From Rhynchopus sp. YZ270_cl-10 (taxonomy: Eukaryota; Euglenozoa; Diplonemea; Diplonemida; Diplonemidae): DNA of 64,000 nucleotides. The notes under the pieces were generated by a model that did not search any database, had not been told where the DNA came from, and saw nothing but the letters and a program-made list of their open reading frames with translations. Positions 49,267 through 60,118 of the stretch are shown here, in pieces. How positions within the stretch are numbered: the stretch's first letter is position 1; every line of letters starts with the position of its first letter. Position numbers and translations under genes: made by a program. The stretch lies in contig OZ037895.1 of assembly GCA_964035575.1 (NCBI GenBank), positions 62,001-126,000 of the forward strand. Direction: 5' to 3'.

Positions 49267-50806
49267 ATTAATAGGGGGGGATGTGTAATTCAAAGCATTT
49301 CTGTTCCGTTCTGTTGATGGGCGAAACGACCAAGGAGTCTAACACGTGTGCAAGGCTTAGGGTGTCAAACCCATAAGCCGCACTGAAAGGGAGATGTGCC
49401 AATCCTTGAGGACGCAGCGTTTGTCGACACCGAGCTCAAGAAGAAGGAGCTGCGCAGTGTGCAGATTCAGATGGTAGGGTGCCTCAGGGCGAGGCAGATA
49501 TTTTTTTGCGAATCCGGACGTATTTGTTACGGTGTGGTTGCGAGCTGGCCGTGAGTTCCTTGCGTTATAATGCAGAAAATGTGAAAAAGACATCTCCTGA
49601 GAATCTTGCTAAGATCCCTGCGACAAATGACCGAGCGGAGTCGCAATTCGGGATATCGGCTCTTTTGCAGAGGCTTACCAAGATGATACATACTGCGCGA
49701 TTTGCCTCCATTGCCCAGCTGAAGGCCAATAAGGCCCGTTCTGTCCCGTTGAGTAGTATGCGTAGCGAGGTGCTACAGTCAGATCCTCGGTGCCCGCTTC
49801 GACCCCAGGGTAAAATGTTTTTACCAGGGAGTGCAAACAGAAGAAGCATCGTTGCGCCAGGTGAAGACGCAAGAGCGAAAAGAAGAAGATGAAACTGAGG
49901 AAGAGCAGAAAGTCCCCTACCAATCACACGTGGGTGTCACATGATGATGCATGAGGTGCACCACTGTGCAGCAGTCCTCTGCTAGCCTGCTGATTCGCGC
50001 AGCAGGGTAGATGAGTCATTGCTGGGTGCTGAACAGAAGGTGGGCGCGAATGGAGAAGAGGGGCAAGGGGGTAAGGGGGGTTCTTTGTAAGATTTACTCG
50101 GGTGTGGTATTTTTTTTTTTTCTTTTGTGCGATGGTCTTTTCGTTCTAAAGCAGACCACACACGACCCTCCCCCTCCCCAACCACAAAATGACAGCAATG
50201 TTGTCCCCTTGTATTCCCCTTTATATTTTTTTTTTGGACGCGACTCTACGGCCGTGTCGAAAGGGGGGCAAAAATGAAGAAAAACTTGAAAGACGAATGT
50301 GTACCTGACATACGTGCACAGAAGTCTCAGAAAGAAAGAAGCTCCGAGGCGCTGAACGAACGCCTCAGCAAAGAAAAAAAACAGCACCCCGAGGACGCTG
50401 TGCAAAGTGTTCCCACCACCACCTTCTCCCCCCCACCCCGCTTACCCCTAGCACTGCTTTCGTTTCGATTTGCCCCCCTTTTTGTTTGATTTTCAAAAAC
50501 ACACACCCTCTGGACTGTCCAGAACAAACAATACTGATGTGCCGGAAAGTGTCCCCCCACCCCACCCCAATGCCCGCACCATGGCCACTGCAGCGACTGC
50601 ACTCTACGTATGCACCGGAGGAAGCTGAGATTGGTGGTGATATGAGAAGGGAAAATGAAGAAAAACTTGACCATATATTTGTTTGGTTTATCGACAACAT
50701 AAAAAGTCGCCAATTTTTTATAATGAGAGGAGTTGCTATGAAGGGAAGAGAGTCTTCCTTAAACCCTTTAAAAAAAATTCTCCATTGTATAGCAACGTTT
50801 CTGCAA
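49267..50806. other. Intergenic spacer with a plus-strand fragment
   Basis: The left half holds a transposon-like coding fragment on the plus strand; the right half is AT-rich with short unconvincing frames. Confidence 0.65.
49400..49892 (+). pseudogene. Transposon-like protein fragment
   Basis: The only coding-like stretch on the plus strand. Two adjacent reading frames look protein-like: one with FVDTELKKKELRSVQIQMVG, the next with AKIPATNDRAESQFGISALL and TARFASIAQLKANKARS. The P.TNDRAES.FG pattern recalls conserved motifs in transposase-type proteins of DNA elements, but I cannot name the superfamily. The frame is not continuous, no element ends were found, and it looks like an old fragment. 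Confidence 0.45.
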
Positions 50807-51645
50807 CTACCCCCCCTCTTTGGAGGCCTTCCAACTCTGCACAATATTGGTCATATTTATGCAGTTGTTTGTGCAATGCATCTTAGTCCGTGTAAAGGTC
50901 CACTGCATACCTCCTTTTCTTCTATCCGTTTGAGCGCTTCAAGCGACGTTGCGTTCTTGATAAGCTGTTCGGCACGCTCTCTGTTCGCTGCTGTGAGGCC
51001 TGGTGCTGGCATGTTGGCGAGGGGTGCAGGCGCAGAGGCCTTGCCGAACTTTGCAAGTGCCGCAGCACGTTCCGCCTCGCTTACCTTCTGGAAGTCAAGC
51101 TGCTTGAGCTTCGGCAGTCGCGAGATCACAAACAACCGGTAGTCCACAAGCTTTGCCACATGGTTGTCCAACAGCGAGACACGCTCCAGCGACGGCAGGT
51201 CCGCAAGCGGCTCAAGCTCCTGGAAGGTCTTGAAATGGTTGTTGTGCATCATCAAATCCCTCACATTCGGCAGGCAGTGGCACAGTCCAGACGCAACACT
51301 GTCAAGTCTGTTGTTGTGAATGATAATCGTCCTCAAGCGCTTCATGACAGGCACGTTACCCAGAACAGAAATATCGTTGTCGCTGATGTCCATCTGTGGA
51401 TGGTGATGTGGCAAGGAGTATGGAAAGAAACGACATACCGAATCGAACTGGTCCATCAGCACCCCAAGGTTCTCAATTTCGGGTATTTTATGTCCCCGCA
51501 GGTCAACCTGTTTGGTTTTGTTTTTGGTTAGTGCTAAGTGGTTGTGGGTATGTGGGTATGTGGTGATGTGACATACCTCTCTCTCCTTCAAGGGGTTCAT
51601 GTATTGCGGGCATTTCTGCACCAGTTCTGCTGACAGTCTGACCAT
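50807..51645 (-). CDS. SNRPA1: U2 small nuclear ribonucleoprotein A' (LRR)
   Basis: Exons 51577-51645, 51439-51507, 50911-51393 and probably 50807-50836; 216 residues. Introns are 69, 45 and 74 nt, all with GTATG donors. Residues 1-170 follow U2A' closely: MVRLSAELVQKCPQYMNPLK, RGHKIPEIENLGVLMDQFDS, DISDNDISVLGNVPVMKRLR, NNRLDSVASGLCHCLPNVRD, then DYRLFVISRLPKLKQLDFQK. U2A' binds U2B'' and U2 snRNA and supports branch-site recognition, fitting the introns here. The last intron is inferred from GAG-GTATGC and a GTGCAG acceptor giving the end SWKASKEGG; unspliced, translation ends at 50857 with an unrelated tail. The C-terminus is shorter than in animals (about 255 residues). Confidence 0.9.
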
Positions 51646-52434
51646 ACGTTGTGTGTACTAAAAAAACAAACAAACAAACAAAACTCAAACAAAAAAATGT
51701 CTCCCGATGAGATGGGTGGGGTGCGTTCTAAGGTAGTATTTTTTTTGTTGTTTCTGTGAGGTGCTTCGTTTGGGTTGGGTTGTTTGATAAGGTTTTGTTT
51801 TAAAAGGGGGTTTGGGATTTGTTGTCTAAAGGTGGTAACAAAAAGGTGTGGAAAAAACATATGCATGGATTGAAGTGAAAACAAAAAACAAAAACAAAAA
51901 ACCACTGCAAAAGAAATCGTAATTCAGCAAAAAAAAAAAAAAGAGAAGTTGAAAGTGCAAACGCCCAGACGCACGATAAAACGAAAGAAATATTCAAAAA
52001 AAATGAATAGACAAAAGATCTTTACAAACACGCAGTGAAAAAATGTGACGTGAGGAAATGTAAATTTTAGATCTGAAATGAACATCTGATGAAAAGAAGT
52101 TTGTCTATCCATGATTCAAAGAAAACAAAACGAAAATAAAAAAAACCTCACCCCAAAGGAGGAGGAAGGAAGGTAGCTTGTGTCCTGTCAAGGCGGCTAT
52201 CCCTTCGCACCCTCACCTCAAAATACTGAGACTCACATTTCTTTCCTGAAGCACAAAAAAAAGATATTTCCGAAAAAAAACCAAAACTTTTGACATCAAT
52301 GCCCCCACCTCGCACTCTGTCTTGAGAATCAAAACCACATTCCCTCCCCCTTCTCTGTACATCCTTCACTGCACTTGATAAAGCGTCGCGAAAACTGTAC
52401 CAATACCTTTTACCCCCCTTTTCCATATTTCCCT
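51646..52434. other. Intergenic spacer
   Basis: AT-rich, with one B module. No gene is recognised; the minus frame 52148-52438 is short and unsupported. Confidence 0.65.
51945..51975 (+). repeat. Hairpin module B copy, truncated
   Basis: AGAAGTTGAAAGTGCAAACG then CCCAGACGCAC; the central CACCGTTCATCGGCG is deleted. Confidence 0.5.
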
Positions 52435-55400
52435 TCATCTCGATAACACGCCTCTTTTATTTAACGGCCTCCTCCTCGCCTCTGTCTCAATAAAGTCTTC
52501 TAGCACTGCTGTGTTGAGCGCCTTGGTGTATGCTACCCAGTGCTTTGCGGTGACGTGCCCGCCACTACCACCGCCACCATCCTCCCCCATAGGGGTAACG
52601 ATCTCTGGCAGGTTGCCACTGCAGAGGGCTCTTTGGGATTCAGTTTCCTTTGAGGCGCGTGAAGAGGCATAGGGGGACTTCTTCTTCGCAATGGGGGGGA
52701 GGGTGTTGGGTGCGAGCAGGACACTGTCGCGTTCTGTTTCGGTGCAGGGCGAGGTGCGTGCGAGGGATGACAGTGGGGCATGCGTTCTGTCGCTCTGTAT
52801 GTCCAGAATTTGCCCGGGAAGGCCTTGTCTGAGGCGACGTCGTGAGTCCTTGCTTTCTGCACTGAGTTGCGAGCTGAAGTCCTTCCTGCATCGCGAGACG
52901 AGGTCGTACATCTGACTCTCGTAACGCCCCTCCAGCGCCTTCGAGAGGTTGCGCAGCTTCATGCTGTGCTCGCGGTAGCGCTGCTCCTCATGCGCCATCA
53001 TGCCACGCACCATGTTTGTCGGTGCACTGTACGTCTCCGTCTCTTGTACAGGCATCATCTTCTTCGCAGCGCTGTGTGCGCCCTTCGCACGCTTCTTAGT
53101 GGAGAGCGGCTGGGAGAGAGGGTGGGATAGGGAAGGTGGGTTCTGCGGGACAGCCTTCTTGGCGGGTTTTGTGATGGGTTGTGGCTGTCGAGGTGGCGCG
53201 GTCTTGTCGGGTGCGGGGGTGGTGTGGTGGTTGGTGGCGTGGTGGTGGGTGGTGTGGTTGCTGTTTGCGTGGCTGTTGGTGTTGTGGTTGTGGTTGCTGT
53301 GTCCGTTCCCTGCACGCACCTTGACCACCACAGGGCTTGCTGGGCTCACTGTTATATTGCTTTCGTTATTTTCACGTGGCCTGACAGAGGATCGCTTTGG
53401 TGCGACAGTAGTGGGCACATAGTCGGGACGGCCTTGCGCATGGCTTCCTCCACCCTGTGCATTCGCTGGCTCCCCAGGGGGACACGCTGGCTGCGAATCT
53501 GGCAGCGGATGTGACTGCACTGCTGCGGGCTGCGTGTGGTGGTGCTCCTTCATCACGACGGGGTCCACGACTGCGTCCACCTCCTTCGCCTTGCCGTACA
53601 TCTGCTTCCGCCTCTGTGCGTGCTGTGGTGTCCCCCTCTCCCTCTCCCTCTCCCTCCCCTTGTCCACCTCCCTCTTTTTCTTCTGCTTCGCCACCACGGC
53701 TCCAGACTGCGCCAACAACTGCAGAAACGGTGTCCCCTTTGCTGCACTGTGCACCAACACCATCACATGCGGCACACGCAACGCACTTACCCTCCCCACT
53801 AGCGAGAGGCACGGCACTGCGTCACGCGCCTCGCTCAGGAGCAGCAACAGACCTGACCCTCCTTGGCCTGACGCCACCCACGCAACGAGTTGGGCGTTAC
53901 TACGGTCAGATGGTCGTGGTGGAGGTGGTTGCAATGGCGGTGCCTTTACAGCCCGTGGTGTCCTTGGCGCCTTGGTGGTGGTCAGCACTGCCTGCACACA
54001 GCTGGGGGTCGGATAGGCGCCTTCCGAATACGCAGCCCTGGTCAGCCACGACAGCACAGGACACCCCCCTGCCTGCATCGTCGTCAGCAGCCCTGATGGC
54101 ACTGCTGTTGTGTTTGCGAGCCCAGACGCTGCCGGGGTAGGTGGCGGGGACGACGCTGTGGTGGACGCGTCTTCTGTAGGCACGACACCACACATGAACA
54201 GCATATCAGGAAGCATCGGGCTGAACTGATCGGAGAGGAAGCTGCACAACGCGTGTTGAAGCTGCTCCGACACACCCAACGCCGTCGCGACTGCGACCAC
54301 GTCCCCAGAGAGAACGTCGTCCGTCGCGTGGAGGGGCTTGCTGAACACACCTTTGAGCATCGCGAGGCGGAGCTTTTGGTTCTGCTGCAGGTAGAACATC
54401 AGCTGCGGGATCGTGGACGGCAGGTCGTATGCGCTTTTTAGGCCCAAAAAGGAGGCCAAATCGGTGGCAGCCTCTTCAGAGAGGTGCTCATCCGCTTCAC
54501 TGCAGCCTAGAGACCGGCACAGCATCTGCAGCAACAGATCGACGTCCACCAGCAGCAGGTACGACAGCACCGCGACAGGCACTCTCCCAGAGGCGACCTG
54601 CAGTCTCTGGCACACCGCCTGCAAGGTGCCTGCCAGGTCGTTTGTGTCGCTGTGCACCGTGGAGGGCTTCATCAATAACACATCCGCAAACTCAACCAAA
54701 CACTCCAACCCTTCCCCCAACACACCTTCCCGTGCGGCGTCTATTAGCCCCACCAAATCCTCACTGACATCACCACAGTACTCCCCCAGGTACGCAAGAA
54801 TCCTTTGCCTCGCACGGTGCAACACCTGCCGTGCGGTGTCCTCCTCCCCAAGGCGGTACTCCCGCTCCACTATGCTGCGCAGGGCTGCCACATCCGCACC
54901 GAGGGACATCGTCGCCTCCGCCAGCAACGCGAGCACGTGGCTTCTCTGCGTCCTATTCAGGCAACACGCGTTGAGAAGCGACCGCAGCACAGCAAGGTTC
55001 GCCTCCTCCACCCACCCGAGGTCGGCGCACGCCACCTGCGCAAAGAGGGTAAGCACCGCAGGAGGGGTGTGGCTGTTGCGGAGCAGGATCATCTCAAGGA
55101 GCGACACGTGGAGGGTAGCTGGGAGGGGCGGTGGTGGTGGTGCAGAGAGCGCAGAGGAGATCCCGCCGCAGACGTGCGAGATGATGAGGTCCATGCAGGG
55201 GGTGGGGTGCTGCAGGGCGCCTGCACCTTCCAGAAGCGAGATGAGCGCTTGCAGGGTGGCGTCTGAGTAGCGGTGGTGCTGCATCACTGCGCAGGCGACG
55301 ACGACAGCACCGCCAAGGTACGCCCCGTCGCCATAGTCCCTGACGTACGTCGCCACCTTGTCCACCACCCCGCAGGCACGCAGCTGCCGCGCCACAACAC

Positions 55401-55503
55401 CACTGCACGCACAGTGCGCAGCAGGGAGCTGTCCCTCAATCCCCTCACATCCAAGCGCAGCCAGCCCCCTTTCAACAGCATCACGCACGGCATCGTGCAT
55501 CAT
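52435..55503 (-). CDS. Large unknown protein, helical N-terminal half, disordered middle
   Basis: 1022 residues from MMHDAVRDAVERGLAALGCE, 5 nt after a TCCACTACAG acceptor. Residues 1-420 are Leu/Ala-rich and read as stacked helices (VVACAVMQHHRYSDATLQAL, LNACCLNRTQRSHVLALLAE), suggesting a HEAT/ARM-type solenoid. Residues about 440-560 contain a second helical block. The middle (about 610-820) is low-complexity and probably disordered, with KKKREVDKGRERERERG and a His/Asn/Thr run (NHNHNTNSHANSNHTTHHHA). The C-terminal 200 residues are basic (MKLRNLSKALEGRYESQMYD, LVSRCRKDFSSQL) and end HWVAYTKALNTAVLEDFIET...KRGVLSR. No named family is recognised. It has no signal peptide or membrane helix. 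Confidence 0.8.
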   Translation of the reverse strand: MMHDAVRDAVERGLAALGCEGIEGQLPAAHCACSGVVARQLRACGVVDKVATYVRDYGDGAYLGGAVVVACAVMQHHRYSDATLQALISLLEGAGALQHPTPCMDLIISHVCGGISSALSAPPPPPLPATLHVSLLEMILLRNSHTPPAVLTLFAQVACADLGWVEEANLAVLRSLLNACCLNRTQRSHVLALLAEATMSLGADVAALRSIVEREYRLGEEDTARQVLHRARQRILAYLGEYCGDVSEDLVGLIDAAREGVLGEGLECLVEFADVLLMKPSTVHSDTNDLAGTLQAVCQRLQVASGRVPVAVLSYLLLVDVDLLLQMLCRSLGCSEADEHLSEEAATDLASFLGLKSAYDLPSTIPQLMFYLQQNQKLRLAMLKGVFSKPLHATDDVLSGDVVAVATALGVSEQLQHALCSFLSDQFSPMLPDMLFMCGVVPTEDASTTASSPPPTPAASGLANTTAVPSGLLTTMQAGGCPVLSWLTRAAYSEGAYPTPSCVQAVLTTTKAPRTPRAVKAPPLQPPPPRPSDRSNAQLVAWVASGQGGSGLLLLLSEARDAVPCLSLVGRVSALRVPHVMVLVHSAAKGTPFLQLLAQSGAVVAKQKKKREVDKGRERERERGTPQHAQRRKQMYGKAKEVDAVVDPVVMKEHHHTQPAAVQSHPLPDSQPACPPGEPANAQGGGSHAQGRPDYVPTTVAPKRSSVRPRENNESNITVSPASPVVVKVRAGNGHSNHNHNTNSHANSNHTTHHHATNHHTTPAPDKTAPPRQPQPITKPAKKAVPQNPPSLSHPLSQPLSTKKRAKGAHSAAKKMMPVQETETYSAPTNMVRGMMAHEEQRYREHSMKLRNLSKALEGRYESQMYDLVSRCRKDFSSQLSAESKDSRRRLRQGLPGQILDIQSDRTHAPLSSLARTSPCTETERDSVLLAPNTLPPIAKKKSPYASSRASKETESQRALCSGNLPEIVTPMGEDGGGGSGGHVTAKHWVAYTKALNTAVLEDFIETEARRRPLNKRGVLSR

Positions 55504-55508
55504 ATACT

Positions 55509-55510
55509 CT
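55509..55510 (-). promoter_or_regulatory. Probable trans-splice acceptor
   Basis: TCTCCACTACAG lies 5 nt before the ATG of the 1022-residue gene. Confidence 0.45.
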
Positions 55511-56021
55511 GTAGTGGAGAGTGATAGATATGTGAGGATAGGATAAGAGGAATAGAACTGGGTTTCAGGGATAATAATATGAACAAAGCGTGTGTAGAGA
55601 GAGTAGTCTACCATTGAAAAATTGTTTTCATTGTTGGTGTGGCTGACGACCCCAAAATAGCACAAAAATAGCACGTTATCGCCCCCCTTTCAGCCACACC
55701 AATCATGGTATTTTAGCAAAGAGGGTCACCGTGTGTGGTGAAGTTGAAGGGAGTGGGGCGTGGGTGGAGAGAAGAGAGAGATGGGGAGGGCGCTTTTTTT
55801 TTGTGCTGACACCAAAAACCAGAGAGACAAATACGACACAAGGGGTGAGGGGGGAGAGGGGGTATGGGGTATGGGGTAGGGGAGGGAGACCCTTGGAAGG
55901 TGTTTTGTGTTGATTTTTGAAGTATACGTTGTGCGTGGGTGACTCTGAGGGGGGAAGGGGGGGTTTGCTGACATGGAGTTTCTTTCCTTCTTTTCGTTTT
56001 TTTTTTTTTCCCTTCTTTCTT

Positions 56022-56087
56022 TCAATAAATTGTTGGAGTAGTGTAGTTGCCTTAGTTGTGTAACCACAGTTTGTGCAATCCCCACTT
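56022..56087 (+). repeat. Hairpin module D copy
   Basis: TTGTTGGAGTAGTGTAGTTG then CCTTAGTTGTGTAACCACAG and GCAATCCCCAC. Confidence 0.6.
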
Positions 56088-56304
56088 TTCTTTCTGATAC
56101 TCTGTTTAGCCGCCATACTCGCGAGGACAGTCCTCACGCATCCTTTTTTTTCTTCTACGCAGTGTTGTGGAAACCCACGGTACACTGCCCTATTTTTGTT
56201 AAATGTCAACCAAAAGTCAAAGCACAACCTTTTTTTTGCCGATTTTTTGTACTTCAAAACACAAAACAAAAAAGAGAAAATCATAAAAAAAAATGGTCGT
56301 TATT

Positions 56305-56350
56305 GAACCAGGCAACCTCCGGCTGACCTACGTAACCCATGCGCCTCGAA
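56305..56350 (+). repeat. Hairpin module C copy, extended
   Basis: GAACCAGGCAACCTCCGGCT then GACCTACGTAACCCATGCGC. It continues into CGAATGGAGGTCTGATGTCC, unlike other copies. Confidence 0.4.
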
Positions 56351-57295
56351 TGGAGGTCTGATGTCCTGCCAATAACGGAAGATGTAAAAAGAATCCTAAA
56401 TAGCGTGGCTGAATAGGGGCACAAAAAAAGTGCGCAAGAAGTGCGAATCACCCCCTTCAGCCACACCACTAAAGGTTTCTTGTCAAAGTGTACATATTCA
56501 TACAAAAAGAAGAGAGAAAAAAAAGTGGGGGAAAAAACTGTAAGATCAGCCACCCTTGTGTAGTGGAAAAGACAGTGACGTTGGTATGATATTTTTGGCG
56601 GCAGGCAATCACTCTCCCACCCCCCTGAGAGACCCCCCCCTCTTCCCCTCATGCATGTACGGTACTCCGGAGGTTTTCAGGGGAAAATAGGGCCCGTAAC
56701 ACAAAATTTTCGTTGGGTGGGGCTTCCCTTTGTGGATTTTTTCGGTGAAAATATGTGCGTTCGTTTAGGTACATTTGCAAGCCGATCCCGTGCAGTGGTG
56801 GGGTCGAGGTTTAAAATTGGACATTTTTTTGACCACTTAAATGACCCAGCCCGCCCTTATTCCTCACTAACACATTTCTCAAAAACATTGGAGTGTATTC
56901 GCGTTTTCCTGCTAACGCACATGCATGTTCCCCCTCGTACTCCCCTCCCCCCTTTGTTTCCATTCCCCCCGCCGCCCTGACAAGAGACGTCACCACCGCT
57001 TATTGCAGAACAACACGTCCGATGCGACTGCACAATAAAAAGAAAAAGAGAAAAAGAGAGAACATTGGTTGGTAATAGGTAAGAAGCCGCTGTCTTCCTG
57101 TGCTAAGCCAAATGAAAACACCAACACAAAAAAAAGGCCAGGATTGACAGATCAGTACGCAGTGCTGGGGCGATGTTCCACTCTTGAGGTAACTATACTC
57201 ACCTTTTGCTTTCAAACACAAATCCTCATCAAACCCGAATGAGATGAAGTGCACTCTGTACCATGTCCACCATTGCGCACAACGACAGAAAATAG

Positions 57296-57340
57296 AAGTC
57301 GAAAGTGCAAATGCCTCACCGCTCATCGGCGGACACAGGC
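57296..57340 (+). repeat. Hairpin module B copy
   Basis: GTCGAAAGTGCAAATGCCTC then ACCGCTCATCGGCGGACACA. Confidence 0.6.
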
Positions 57341-57847
57341 GGAACGACCCCAGAGAGCACTTCTTCCGGTGATTGGAGAGAGAAAAATAAAGAGAGAAAC
57401 TTGGCTAAAATCTATTCCAAACGTGGGTAAACTGGTAAACTCGTTCCTGTACTCTCCCTGAAAAGAGTGTTCAACAAAGTGAAGTTAAGTGCACTGCGAT
57501 GCCCATAACCAGAAAACAGAAAAACTCTTCAAAAAAAATGGGGCTGCGGGACAGAAGAACACTTTTAAATGAGACCAGTTTCTGCCAGATGGGAGGGGGG
57601 TGTCATGCCGACATTGTTTGTTGGTGGGAGTGTGCAGAGCAACGGCTGCCACCCTCCACCCGTTTGATGGTGGCTGCATGCAGAACAAAAAAAGAGCCAG
57701 TCAAAAAATAAATAAATAACTAAAAAGATTGTGTCCCGAACTGGGGACCTGAGAAGCGGACGGATGTCCTGTGTGTGCATGACTTTAACAGAAAGTTAAG
57801 TGGGCAGGGGAAGTGAGTACATGCAACGGGCCCACGTGTGGAGGAAC

Positions 57848-60118
57848 TCACCAGCCATCGTCTTCCTTCTCTTCCTTCCCTGTCCATTGTTTGGGTTCTT
57901 CCTTCCCTGTCCATTGTTGTTTGGGTTCTTCCTTAGTTGATGATTCCCAAGGGTCGATACCTTCAGGTGGAATATCCGCTCCTCGCCCACTGCTCGCCCC
58001 CTGGTCTCCCCAACTCTTCCCACCACCGCCACCACCCTTCCCTTTACCTTTTCCTTCCCCTCCTGCGTTCCAACCCCCACTCTGCTGTGGGGCCCCACCA
58101 CGGTACCCCCCTCCTGAGTGCGAACTTTGTTGGGCAGAACCTCCGCCGTTCCAGCTGTTCCAATTGCCTGCCGATTGGTTTCCATTCCACTGATCCTTTT
58201 TCCACTCATCCTCTTTCCACTTCTGCTCTGCTGGCCACTGTTGTTGCTCGTTCTTAGACCAGTTGCCGTTGCCGTGATTGGACCACTTACTATCTTTCTC
58301 CTCCCACTTCTCGTCCTGGCCCCAGCCACCGCCGCCTCCGTTGCCTGAGCTCGTATGCTCCGGTTTCGGTGCAGTGTCCTTCGCTCCAGTGCCCCAGTCA
58401 TCCTTGGCAGAGCTGCTCGCCCCGTGGCCCCAGTCGTCTTCTTTGGGTGCCGCCCAGTCGTCTTTGGGTGTCTTGTCCTCCCAGTCATCTTTCGGTGTCT
58501 TGTCGGCCCAGTCATCGTCTCCCGTGCCCCAGTCACCATCAGTGGCTGCCCCTGCCGTCTTTGGCGCCTCATGGTCCCTGACTATGCCCCAGCCGTCCGG
58601 GTCATCATTCCCACCCCAGGTGCGCCCTCCCTGTTCTGCTTCGTGGCCTCTCTGTAGTTAGTTGATGACATGATGACATGATGAGAGGCAAATGAGTGCA
58701 ACATACCAACTGCTCTGGCACCTCTTGCCTGGACTCCTTGAGCACGCGGACAAGGTGCGGGATAATGCCGTAGTCCTTCGACATGTTGATGAATGTGTAG
58801 GAGTCGCCAACAACCCCTGCACGGCCGGTCCTTCCGATCCTATGTGTGTAGTCTTCGATGTTCTTCGGCATGTCGTAGTTGATCACGACTGACAGGTCGG
58901 ACACATCCAGTCCCCGCTGCAGCAGGTCGGTGCTGATGAGCACTGCAGGCGGCTTGTGGTTTCTGAAAGAATTCAGCCTCTTCGCCCTCTCGAACTGCTC
59001 GAACTGCCCGCTCATGGCAAAGGCGGTGATGCCTGAGTCGGAGGAAATATGGGTCGCAAAAATAATTAATGTATGTAGTTCAATTTCGCATACCGTCGTT
59101 CCACAGCCCGTCAGACAATTCCACCGCGAGAGCTCTTGAGTTCACGAACACGAGAGCCTTTTTCTTCTCCTCCATGACGGTTCCACGCAAAATCTCAAGA
59201 AGTGAGGACCACTTTTTGTGGTAATCCAGCACCCAAACGTGCTGCCTGATGCTGGTTCCGGCCTTCAGGTATTCGTACCCGACTCCCACCTGGACCCACC
59301 CATCCTTCATGTACAGCTTCGCCACTGACGCAACCTCCTTTGGCCACGTTGCTGTGAACATAAGCGTCTGGCGCTCTTTTGGCAGATAGGACGAAATCGT
59401 TTCGACGTCGCGCCTGAAGCTGGCATCGAGCATCCTGTCTGCTTCGTCAAGCACCATGTAGGTCACCTTGTTGAAGTTGATGTAGTTGCGCTTCAGCAGG
59501 TCCATCAGCCTTCCGGGGGTGAACACAGCAACGTGCACGGCACCGAGACGCTCAACGCGAGTGCCTCCGTACGCACATTCAACAGACAAGCTTGAGTACG
59601 TGCGGAGCTCGTCACGGATTTGAATAACGAGCTCGCGAGTGGGTGCCACGACGATGCAACGTGGTGTGTCCATCAGTGCGGGTTGCCCCCTGCAGTGCGA
59701 GAAGGCAGGCAGACCGAAGGCAAGTGTCTTGCCCGACCCTGTCTCTGCAATGGCCACAACATCCAACCCTGTCATGGCAAGCGGCCACGCCTGCGACTGC
59801 ACAGCGGTGGGCCGCTTGAAGCCACGCTCGTTTATCTTCTCCCTCATGTCTCTGGGCATGGTGATCTCCTTGAAGTCGAAGATGGGGATGCCTGCGCTCT
59901 TCAGGTCTTGCTCCTCCTTGTGGTCGTTGTACTGCCCCATCCAGCGCACGGAGATGTTTTCGACGTTACGCCACTGAGCGATGCCCTGTGGCTTTTCGGC
60001 TTCCCTCTTTGTGACCTGTGGTGTTGTGGTTGTTGTTACACTGGTTGGGGATCAGGGGGGTGTTTTGACATACGGAATCAGTGACTGTGTACACATTAAA
60101 CTGCTTGTACTTTTCCAT
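57848..60118 (-). CDS. DEAD-box RNA helicase (DDX5/Dbp2 type) with Trp-rich GW/WG tail, four exons
   Basis: Exons 60074-60118, 59094-60015, 58707-59032 and 57848-58651 join in frame to 698 residues. Introns are 58, 61 and 55 nt, all GTATG...AG; the third has a TCAACTAACTACAG branch/acceptor. The helicase core (about 60-430) has GFKRPTAVQSQAWP (Q motif), AETGSGKT (I), PTRELV (Ia), TPGRL (Ib), DEAD (II), TAT (III), LVFVNS (IV), STDLLQRGLDVSD (V) and HRIGRTGRAG (VI), so ATP-dependent RNA remodelling is expected. The last 267 residues are a low-complexity tail with about 24 tryptophans in DDW, WG, GW and KW contexts (GWGQDEKWEEKDSKW, NWNSWNGGG) and two KEEPKQ-QWTGKEEPKQW repeats. Trypanosomatids keep one of their two known cis-introns in a DBP2-type helicase gene, a striking parallel. 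Confidence 0.92.

Larger units (their letters stand above)
55504..57847. other. Intergenic spacer
   Basis: 2.3 kb with D, C and B modules. The sequences at 56330 and 57731 share GATGTCCTG on the plus strand and resemble pieces of structured RNA, but neither folds into a tRNA by eye. Confidence 0.65.

Noticed and set aside
50857-50910. C-terminal tail VCSGPLHGLRCIAQTTA of the U2A' frame
   Set aside because: Begins exactly at a GTATGC donor and has no counterpart in the family; intron read-through is more likely.
52435-54140. Several plus-strand frames of 110-230 codons
   Set aside because: Antisense to the 1022-residue gene; composition follows its codon bias.
56305-57780. tRNA genes near 56330 and 57731
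   Set aside because: Short stretches resemble tRNA arms, but no cloverleaf, A box or B box in register could be folded.
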